From positions 1 to 16,271 of the forward strand of contig JANBPK010001687.1 in the NCBI GenBank assembly GCA_027579435.1: a stretch of 16,271 nt of DNA, written 5' to 3'. Position 1 is the stretch's first letter; each line of letters opens with the position of its first letter. This DNA comes from Candolleomyces eurysporus. Its lineage: Eukaryota > Basidiomycota > Agaricomycetes > Agaricales > Psathyrellaceae. Below, in pieces: positions 8,688-16,271 of the stretch. The notes beneath the pieces are model-generated. The model ran no database searches. It saw nothing but the letters and a program-made list of their open reading frames with translations, and was not told where the DNA came from. The translations under genes were made by a program, and so were the position numbers.

Positions 8688-9848
8688 TGGCACAGTAAAC
8701 CAGAGGTCGTCGGTCAGGCCATCCGCCAAGACAATCACCTGAATGACATCCACTTGGCCGCTTCGATCCATTCCGTTAATAACCCTTTCCCAAAGGAACT
8801 TAGGGTCTCCCTCCAGCGTTTCATTCGTGCTGGGATAAGGGACTGTGGTGACCAGGTTCGTGCCGTACCACCTTTAAACCGTTACTTTTTGTTTACACTC
8901 GCGTTCAGCCGCTTCCGATATGGGCTCAGACCGGCCGAGAGCTTAGAGATACTTCTCGCACAGCTTCCGAATACTCCTTTCAGGCTCCCAGCATCTAGCA
9001 GTAACCCGCCGGAGTTTCGTCCTTATGGTGCGGCACCATATTCTTTTCATTCTTTTTTTTTTTCATCTTAGAGTTATTTCATTACAGGTTCCACCTTTGA
9101 CACTGGCATCTTTGCTGAAGAATACCAGCAGATGTCTGTTGCCATCGAGAGTGCCATAGGAGCAACTCACCCAGCGTTAGACCTGTTCTACCAGATGAAC
9201 TGTCTCAAGTCCAACATAGCCCGTATCGACAGCGAGATTGAAGCCCTTTCCTTCTTACACTGCGCAAGTGTTATGCAAGTCGCATCCCTCCGGAACCAAT
9301 ACAAAAGCGACTCGCAGCTTCCCGATCCTCCCGCTTTGCTTCCCGCTGTTTCTACCCCGACTCCGTCTCCTACAAAGAAGGCTCCTAAGGAAATTAAGGA
9401 GACGAAGGAGCCGAAAGAGAAGAAACCAAAGCTTGCAAAGGCTGAAGCTCCTACCCCCAAGGCCGCTGCCAAGGGATCTTCCAAGGCAAAGGCCAAAGAG
9501 ACGGTTCCAAAGACTAGAGCTAAAGCTGCTTGGGAAGCTTCAGAGACCAAGACCCGAGCCAAAACTCAGGCCGCTCCAGCTACTGAGGCAACCAAAGGAA
9601 AGGGGAAGCAACGTGCCACCACCAAGCTGAAGGAAGTCGTCGAAAAGAAAGAAATTGTCAAGGAGCCGGTTAAAGAACCGGAAGTAGAGAAGAAGAAGGA
9701 GGTTGTCAAAGAGCCGGCTGAGAAAGAGGGCGAGGCCCTCTCCTGGGGTGATGAAGACATCGAGATGGAAGAAACTGGCGTGGCAGGAGAAGACGAACTC
9801 ATAGAAGAGGAGGAAGACATTGCAGAGGAGGAAGAGGAGACCGATTAA
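8688..9848 (+). pseudogene. 5'-truncated spliced gene with Lys/Glu/Ala-rich tail
   Basis: The reading frame is open from the edge of the inverted repeat (first codons SKPEVVGQAIRQDN), runs to 9027, is interrupted by a GT-AG intron at 9028-9087, and continues to the TAA at 9846-9848. The two exons join in phase (PYG then STFDTGIFAEEYQQ). A second, weaker donor/acceptor pair near 8860-8912 would break the frame, so I read through it. The middle (ALDLFYQMNCLKSNIARIDSEIEALS, given in parts: ALDLFYQMNCLK and SNIARIDSEIEALS) looks helical or coiled coil. The last 150 or so residues are a low-complexity, first basic then strongly acidic tail (runs such as EEEEDIAEEEEETD). No start codon with a proper 5' end is visible: the gene seems cut by the inverted repeat. 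The family is not recognised. The charged tail alone is not evidence for a histone- or chromatin-like role. Confidence 0.6.
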
Positions 9849-9852
9849 GTAC

Positions 9853-11456
9853 TCATTCCTCCCTGCCGCCGTCCTCTCTTTCTCTTATCTTTAGCCGTGG
9901 CATAGACTCGAAGTTATAATCAACGAAATCATTGCTACCATCTTCTGTACCTTTAGCTAGCTCATGTATTGCTTCTTTGCTTAAATCAAATCCTGTATTC
10001 TTATCCGTTCCAACCTTTATTGACTTTCTCGGGTAGTAAGGTATAACTCAGAAGGCCCCAATCTTATTCTGATAAACCAAGCCATCCAGCTCAGCTAGAA
10101 TGTAGGCGCCGCCTTTATTCCGAGTGACGACCACCATAGGTCCCAAGTAACGTGGCTTCATCTTTTTGTTAAGACTAGACTCTACCGCAGTGTTCCTCAT
10201 GAGTACAAGGTCACCCCGCTTGAAGTCCCAATCCTTTATCGTTGCTTTATTAGCCTTTGTATATTCTTCGACCCGTTTTCTCTTTTCTGCGTGAACTCTT
10301 TTCATAGCTTCAGCAACATGAACCTGATGTTTCCCAAGCACCTTAGCTCAAGTGGCAATCAAGTCTTCTGTTGCCATCAATCCCATAGGCGGCTTGACCA
10401 ACCAGGTCGCTTCTTGTACATCGAGTAGCATGACAGGGTCTGTGCCAGTAAGCAGGAAGAAAGGGGATTGACCCAATCTTTTTCGTAGCGTAATACGGTC
10501 CACCCACATAACATGGTCGAAAAACCAAAACCATTTGCTGGCATCGCTGCCAGTCGCCTTATACAGGCTTTGCCGCACGTCCCAATGGGGCCGTTCGATT
10601 CATCCATTCGCCTTCGAATTGTAGCCAGAAATCGAAATTCCTGTAATACCATATTTCTTTCTTAACCAGTCAACCGCTGCAATAAATGGTCCTCCATTGT
10701 CAGTCACAATTTGCCTGAGGCAGCCTCATCTACAGATTATATCAGAGAAGAGCCAACCTTAATGGCCGAGGCATTCTCGTGCCGTAAGGGTTGTCCTTCC
10801 ATCCAGGAGGTCAGAGCGCATCGCCCATGTAAAATGTAGCCATGTCCATTACTAGGTGGTGTCATGTGTAGGGTATCGACGTGCACTGTTTGGAAGATAG
10901 AGGGAGTTTCAGTCACCATGGGAGGGATTTTTACCAAGACCTTCTGTCGTTCTTGACAAAGATGACAGGTCTTGACATACATTTACGCATCCCGCTCCAA
11001 TTCTGGCCACCAGAAATGCTTAGACACGAAGGTTTAGTAGCAAAAATTGCCTTGATGTCCATTTGAATCATGCACTCCCTTAAGGATCAACATTTGTCGA
11101 GCCGGCTCAATGTAGAGTCTATGGTGCCCTTTGCCGTCTTCCCGTCTATACAGACAACCTTCTTTAGATATGAAGAACTTAGTAGCAAACTGCTCAAAGC
11201 TTTTCCAATCCTTTTCTGAGATCTCACGCGGCTTCACAGCCGGCGTAGTTAGCCATGCTTGTACTAGAGGTATCCACTCGTCTAGTCCTTTTCCTTTGTT
11301 GGTTCTCCAGGAATCAGGGTAGTCCTCCACTTCTGGAGCCTCCTCATTATCTTCCTCAGAGGCGGCATTAAGTAGGGCATCCTTTGAGAGGGATAAAACC
11401 TCATGCCGCTTCATGTCCTCTGCCTCAGTAAGGAAGGAATGATATACACAATCCTC
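9853..11456 (-). pseudogene. Ty3/Gypsy pol fragment (integrase), decayed
   Basis: The minus-strand translation shows an integrase in the usual order: a zinc-binding N-terminus (HDSNGH, then CHLC), first catalytic Asp in TVHVDTLHM, second in IVTDNGG, and catalytic Glu in IERPHWDVRQSL. A C-terminal domain follows ([20 protein letters not shown], then VIPYYPRKSIK), then a 50-residue charged tail ending at TGA 9855-9853. Protease, reverse transcriptase and RNase H are absent. In-frame stops are TAA at 11036-11034 and 10985-10983, and TGA at 10728-10726, 10602-10600, 10350-10348 and 10050-10048. A 1-nt frameshift lies near 10740. No LTR is recognisable on either side. The upstream end abuts the truncated recombinase of the DIRS-like element. 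It cannot encode an active integrase as it stands. Confidence 0.9.
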
Positions 11457-12152
11457 TCAAAAAGCGTCCTCATCCAAAACAGCAGCGTCGAAGGAGTCTG
11501 ACAGATCGAGAGCCTTCTGGAGCGTGAGCATGCGCTCCAGAGTGACAGGGTTCCGAGGTATTTTCTTTGAAGAGACCAGGGCCATCCTCGAGGAGCCGAG
11601 CTTCACCTGGCAGACGAATTCAGAGCTGCTGTACCAGGGAGCGTTGTTGATGACATGCCAGGCGCGAACTGCGGACATCCAGGAATTGATGGAACTGGAG
11701 GAGGCCTTCGAGGCTTGATCTGCGACAAAGGCGGCAAGAAGGACTGCAGAAGCGGGCATGCGGCTATATTTGGAGACACCTTCTCTGTCACAGAACTCAG
11801 TGAACTGAAGTAGACCCGCACCGTATCCCGTGCATGTGGATTCAGCGAGAGAGGAAATGACGGCAACGTTGATTTTGCGGACTGAGTCAAAGGAGATCTC
11901 CCCTAGCATGGAGTCCAGCTGGGAAAGCGAGTAGGGGGTGACCCAATGAGAGATGCAGTCTCTCGCAGCAACTGCAGGTCGAAGAGAGGAGGGGGAGAGC
12001 TTAATGTCTCTTGTTCCCCGAGGTTTGATGGGTTTCCCAACAATCGGGCAAGAGGCGATGACGTTCTCTATGGTCAAGGGCAGGGAGGACTGGTGAGAGG
12101 AGGAGGAGGACGGTTCGGAAGAGGTGAGGTGGTTGAATTTGCCGTAGAGCAT
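11457..12152 (-). pseudogene. DIRS-like tyrosine recombinase, N-terminal part only
   Basis: The 231-codon frame starts MLYGKFNHLTSSEP and contains a helical, SAM-like N-terminal domain of the tyrosine-recombinase type (for example STCTGYGAGLLQFTEFCDRE, SSSINSWMSAVRAWHVIN, KIPRNPVTLERMLTLQKAL). It stops at VLDEDAF-TGA, before the catalytic domain, so the R-H-x-x-R-Y active-site residues are missing. In this element type the enzyme integrates a circular DNA copy in place of a DDE integrase. It lies 110 bp downstream of the RT/RNase H stop codon on the same strand, the expected order. A run of nine C just upstream of the start may hide a longer N-terminus in another frame. The truncation point coincides with the Gypsy fragment. 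Confidence 0.8.
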
Positions 12153-12262
12153 GCGTGGCGAAGACGAATGCGAAGGGTTCGGAGGGGGGGGGTGACTCCG
12201 GTTTGTTCTTCATGTTCAGCGGCGGGACGTTACACGACGCCCTGGATTTTCCGAGGAGGAAT

Positions 12263-14255
12263 CTATACATGAAGGATGTAGGGACAGAGCTCAGCAGGGA
12301 GCTCGAATTTTGAAGTGATTCAACAAGACCCGGGACCCAAATCTCTGCGCAAGATAGGGTCAGCGGGGTTGTCAGCAGACTTGACATAAACGACATCAAG
12401 CAAGATGTGGAGAGCGTCCAAAATGTACATGAATCTGATGTCAGAGTGAGTAAGATGAGGGGCAAAGTAGAGAGAGAAGGAAGAACCTTCAAATTGAGTA
12501 GTTAACCTCGACATTGCGGCTACGGCCTTTATAGTAGGCACCAATGATGCCCTGGTTATCGGACTGGACTCGAACCTTGCAGTCGCGAAGACCTTGAGCT
12601 TCGAGATGAAGAACAAGGAACTTGAGGGCAAGGCACTCGAGCCAACCGATATCTCTCCAGGGGCCCTTCCACCCTTCAGCTAGTCTCCAAGCGTCCCACT
12701 CGTCACCCCAGACCAGTCCGATGCCCCAATCGGTGGAGGCGTCGACACTGATGCCAGGGTCTAAGAGTTTGCCATAAGGGACAAGAGAACGGGTGAAGTT
12801 GGGGATGGAGAGTTGTTGGACCCACCAGGCAACATCGGTCACAACTGAGGGAGGAGGATGGAGGGTGGTGCCTCAAGGGTATTTTGCGTAGTGTGCGATG
12901 AAGGAGGAGATGGAGGCAAGACGAGAATGACCAAGGCGGTGTACGAAGGCGATATGGCAGAGGGAGCCATGAAGCTTCATGAGCCATTCCTCTGGGACAT
13001 GACCACCATTCTTCATGTAGGCAAGAAACAAGTCGGCGCGAAAAAGGAATTTTCTCCTCTTCTCTTTGGGTAAAGAGACTTGTCAAGAGGGAATGTCCCA
13101 TAGGAGGCCGACGTAGGTGAAGGTCGGGGAGTAATCCTGGCCCTTCTTTTTGTGCCACGGGATGCTGGTGGAAGCGGTCAGACCTATCACCTCCTCGCAA
13201 CTGTACTTGTATATGAAAGGGTCATCGCCCATCCCAGAGCCCGAGACAGGTCGTCGGAGAGAGGAGACGTCGTCACTCCATTTGGGGGACGGGCTGATGG
13301 AGTGGAGTGACCAGATTCGGATGACTGCGCGAGGCATGGGGGCAGAGTTACTTTCGGAGGCAGTGGCACCAAATGGGCAGCAATGCTGGAGGTAGAAGTC
13401 ACCCTCTCTCCCTTGCATCACGAACCATCGTTTGTGAGAGGCGCAAATGGGAGTGCAGCGGTGGAACTTGGAGATGTCAAGGACCATGGCCTCTGTTCCA
13501 GGAGGGGAGGATGTGATCTGAGAGAGAGGGTACATGTCAAGTCAGCGACGTGATTAACGTGGCACATAAGACCAGAAGAGGCACACAGGGCCAGGAGCGG
13601 CACATAAGACCGAAATGAGGGCACACAGGACCCGCAGCATAGAGCTGAACAGCATATATAGCCGGGAGACATCCAGTCTGGGGACACATAGGTCCAAAGT
13701 GGGGAAAGGTACTCACCAGGTTGGCTACGTATTCAGCAGTGTCGTAAAGAGCCGGAAAATCCTCTTTGTCAGAGAAGGAGTTGGTCGAGGGGTGGGTTTT
13801 TGATGATTTTGAGAGGTTGATGCACAACCTGAGTTTCTTCTCGAAGGAGCCTTCAACCTCCTTTTCGTCGATAGCGATGGGCGAGCACTGGAAGGGGCCA
13901 CCTAGAATCCCTTCTAGATCTTCTTTCATGTACAGGCTGCTCATCCTGCCCGACTCAACCTCCTCCTTGAAATATGTGTCGACAAAGTCCATATGCAAGT
14001 CGATGGACTTGTTGTTGAGGAATATGACTGTTTCTTTAAGGTCCGGGAAGACGCCCATTGGGAAGCCTTCTCAGAGCTTTTGGGTGAGGTGAGGGAATTC
14101 GTCTCGAAGGGTGGGGAATCTGTCGAAGAGAGCGTCAAAGGCGTCGGCGACGTAGGGGGTACATATACGATTAAGAATTTCGGGATTAGTGGAGGTGATG
14201 GTGTTGGGAAGAGGAGGGGGGAGGAGTTCTCCGTGTGAGGGGAGAGCAGAGGGCG
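12263..14255 (-). pseudogene. DIRS-like reverse transcriptase/RNase H with one intron
   Basis: The order is RT, RNase H, C-terminal tail ending SKFELPAELCPYILHV and TAG (12265-12263). The first exon runs from about 14255 (start codon unclear) to 13717 (...YVANL). A GT-AG intron occupies 13716-13518, and the frame resumes with ITSSPPGTEAMVLDIS. RT motifs: Asp in VLDIS (13478-13476), CCPFGATAS, and the paired Asp in KWSDDVSS (13274-13269). RNase H motifs: SVDAST, ECLALK, SDNQG. In-frame stops are TGA at 14073-14071, 13085-13083, 12875-12873 and 12322-12320, and there is a frameshift near 12500 just after RNVEVN. Reading from gag into RT changes frame, as expected for separate overlapping ORFs. 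The gene would copy the element RNA into DNA, but this copy cannot make a full product. Confidence 0.85.
13518..13716 (-). other. 199-bp intron in RT gene with internal tandem repeat
   Basis: The donor is CTG/GTGAGT (exon ends at 13717) and the acceptor is CTCTCTCAG (ends at 13518), with a plausible branch point GCTGAC about 30 nt upstream of the acceptor. Removing it joins ...YVANL to ITSSPPG in phase 0, just before the first RT catalytic Asp. It is two to three times longer than the other introns in the window. The excess includes a roughly 38-bp duplication: GGCACATAAGACC on the plus strand at 13561-13573 and 13599-13611, interleaved with GGCACACAGG copies. Confidence 0.75.
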
Positions 14256-15787
14256 TCAGTTTTGATGTGGCCTCCTGGAGGGGCAGGAGGTGGCTGGGTG
14301 GTCGCTTCCGCAGAGCGAGCATAGGTGCGAGGCTCTGTTGTGGGAGTGACAGTTGGGACCCATCGCTCCGTTGGAGTTCCACTTTGTACGGACGGGGTTG
14401 CCGCCTGCAACGGTAACGAGGGCGCCGTTCGAGACTGTACAGAAGAGGGGAGAGCCGTCGACTTTGACAGAGGCCGAGCAGCCAAAGATTTTGTGGTCTC
14501 CGCCGCCGCACAGAAAGCAGCACTGGCCGGTCTTCTGACCTCGAGAGTGAGCTTGGGTGCAAGCTTGGGTCCTGGTGGTGTTGGAAGAGGAGGAGGAGTA
14601 AGAGGGAATGGGAAAAGAGTGAGAGGAGGGTTGGGATCAATGGAAGGGAGCTGGGACTGGGGATAGGGAAAGTAGTGAAAGGGCTGGGAGTGAAAGGAGG
14701 GGAGGGATTGGGGGAGTTGGTAGGAGGGATAGGCGGGGTAGGGCTGGGTGAGTTGGGGGACTTGAAAGGAAGGTTGGGAAGGAAACTGAGAGGGGAGAGA
14801 GCCGGGAGGATAGGAGGGAGGGACTAATGTGGAGTCAGGGATGATGCCGAGTTTTTCGTGAACGTAAGTCCACTTGTCCTGGGCGAGTCTGTACTCTTGG
14901 CGGATGTCGTTGAGGAGGTCTTTGTGCATGCCGGGCTTGAACATGAACGGCTGGAGGTGGTACTTCTTCCTCATGGTGATGTCGACTAGGAGGATGCAAG
15001 TGAAGTCGTAGTCGGCACCTTGAGCGCCGTACGTGCTCGAGCACCACGTGAAGTGGGCGAAGAGCCATTTCGCCCAGAGGTCGTCCTTCCTGACATTCTG
15101 TGCCCAGACCAGTTGAGCAGTGGACGCGCCGTACCAGTCCCTGTGGGAGAGGAGATGCTCCTTGGGGATTCGTTTATGGTTGGCGTCGATGACCCTGATG
15201 GTGGTCGCCTTCCCGTCCACATCAATCGTCGCCCTGACCGTCTTGATCAGATTCGCGTTGAAACTGATGAAGTCGATGGCATCTCTCGTGAAGAGGCCGA
15301 GATGGGAGTAGAACCCGGCATGGTCGAGCATGTCGACTTCCTTGGCCACGACAGGGTCGAGAGCCTGGGAGACATCTAGGTCGAGCTCGGGTCGGCACGT
15401 AGATTTGAGCTTCTTGGCGAGGGTGGACTCTAGCTCTCTAGATGGGGAAACAGGCCTCTTCAGGGAGGACTGGATAGCCGAAGTAAACTCGCCGACCATC
15501 TGCCTGAAGTCGGCAGCGGGGTCAGAGGCAGCAGGCGGGGCTTCCTCTTCTGGAAGAGAGATGAGAGATTCGACGTCCGAGTCCGGGTTTACCTTAGGCT
15601 CGAGGCCTTCCATGTACTTGGTGAGATTCGCCAGGGACACGCCTTTGGCCTTGAGACCGTGTATGACCTTCTTGATACCGTTCCTGGCCGTAATCGCCAG
15701 ATTCTCGGCGATCTTTGCAGTCCGGCTCATGGACGAGATCTCGGCCACCCTCCCAGGGTTTGCGTGCGTCTTGGAGCGATTCGTCAT
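14256..15787 (-). pseudogene. DIRS-like gag protein with zinc knuckles
   Basis: The frame starts MTNRSKTHANPGRV at 15787 and is open for more than 500 codons. Residues 1-110 are charged and linker-like. A capsid-like region follows, with motifs such as AKWLFAHFTWCSSTYG and MFKPGMHKDLLNDIRQEYR, and then a Pro/Ser/Gln-rich stretch. The main frame then runs on into a meaningless Ser/Pro sequence, while another frame (from about 14600) encodes a CCHC zinc knuckle, CFLCGGGDHKIFGC (CX2CX4HX4C, 14519-14478), and a second Cys/His motif, CSLCGSDHPATSC, before TGA at 14258-14256. The switch lies between 14637 and about 14570, in a (TCC)n tract, so either a slippage indel or translational frameshifting is involved. 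Such a protein would package the element RNA. It is the best preserved ORF of the element. Confidence 0.75.
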
Positions 15788-16271
15788 CTCGAGGCGAGAA
15801 AAGAGGCTGAGAGCGATGAGAGAGGGAAGTACTCAGAAAAAGAAGGCGAAATGCGCGATCTCGACGCGTATATGCTACTGTTCTATGAGGGGGAACAGGA
15901 GCAAGGGATGGAGGAGAGAAAATCAAGCGCGCGAGCGCTTGGGGGGCGAGGCGCACACACACAAGCGCAAACACACGCGCATCAGAGATCACTAAAAAGG
16001 CTAACTTGTCATACGATTCGTCGGGCCGTACGCTACGCTCTACTATAACTAATCTACGCACATTTTTTGACTCGGGTACTACGGGGGGTCGATGCGTGCC
16101 AAGACAGTGCTTCCGGCATGTCGCAGCCATCACTCCGGCCGCTGATTCCGGTCAAAAATGCCTCGGTACTTGCCGTGCGAAGCCATCGGCCACTTCACAC
16201 AGGTATATGTCTTAACAGACCACTTTGGCAGAAGGCCGTTGCAGTGCACGGCAGTACGAGCCTTTACGAGG
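15788..16271. other. Upstream flank of DIRS-like element, no gene seen
   Basis: This holds the 5' leader side of the DIRS-like gag (minus strand). It contains a GC-rich patch (15925-15955) followed by a CA-rich run (15953-15980), then AT-richer sequence with no recognisable coding potential. DIRS-like elements often have split or inverted terminal repeats, but I could not find a copy of this stretch near 11457, where the element is cut off. A 21-bp motif at 16178-16198 recurs at the very start of the window. Confidence 0.5.
16178..16198 (+). repeat. Short direct repeat, copy 2
   Basis: This copy reads GAAGCCATCGGCCACTTCAC in its last 19-20 bases, one base different from 7-27, in the same orientation. 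The distance is about 16.2 kb, spanning every element in the window. Confidence 0.5.

Noticed and set aside
9300..9848. Lys/Ala/Glu-rich tail as a linker histone or chromatin protein
   Set aside because: It is only low-complexity composition; no globular histone or other domain is visible.
12001..12492. 163-codon minus-strand frame between RNase H and the recombinase
   Set aside because: It overlaps the true RNase H tail (KSADNPADPI, then FELPAELCPYILHV) in another frame and has no family features.
9853..14255. A genetic code in which TGA is a sense codon
   Set aside because: The expected residues at TGA sites are mixed (Arg, Trp, Cys), TAA stops and frameshifts also occur, and real ORFs such as the end of the gag knuckle frame use TGA to stop.

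Overview
The window looks like a transposon-dense, gene-poor stretch of a fungal nuclear genome, most likely a basidiomycete. I base this on spliceosomal introns of 53-71 bp, a DIRS-like tyrosine-recombinase retroelement and a Ty3/Gypsy integrase with a C-terminal VIPYY-type tail. Species cannot be told from the sequence. I found no tRNA, rRNA, CRISPR array or ordinary housekeeping gene.

Layout: (1) Positions 1-791 hold no recognisable gene, but five copies of an 8-mer (TTCACGAA or its complement) sit in the first 340 bases. (2) Positions 792-8687 form a large inverted repeat with arms of about 3.5 kb and a unique 877-bp centre. Each arm carries one copy of the same seven-exon gene. The two copies are head to head (starts at 3340 on the minus strand and 6070 on the plus strand) and each has its own TATA box. 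The product, about 618 aa, is a protein I do not recognise, with a cysteine cluster spaced like a Zn2Cys6 domain. Both copies are damaged: the left by two TGA codons and a frameshifting deletion, the right by one TGA that replaces a cluster cysteine. (3) Positions 8688-9848 hold the 3' part of another spliced gene, ending in a Lys/Glu/Ala-rich tail and cut off at the outer edge of the right arm. (4) Positions 9853-11456, minus strand, hold the decayed integrase part of a Ty3/Gypsy pol gene, tail to tail with the previous gene and 4 bp from it. (5) Positions 11457-15787, minus strand, hold a DIRS-like element: gag with zinc knuckles, reverse transcriptase/RNase H with an intron, and the N-terminal part of a tyrosine recombinase that breaks off against the Gypsy fragment. 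(6) Positions 15788-16271 are its upstream flank, with no gene seen.

Most in-frame stops in these elements are TGA, and several sit where Arg (CGA) or Trp (TGG) is expected, which fits C-to-T type decay of repeats. The least explained item is the inverted-repeat unit and its gene family: exon lengths are kept while introns drift, the upstream non-coding DNA is better conserved than the exons, and a palindromic 3' block is almost unchanged. Percent identities given here are estimates by eye.
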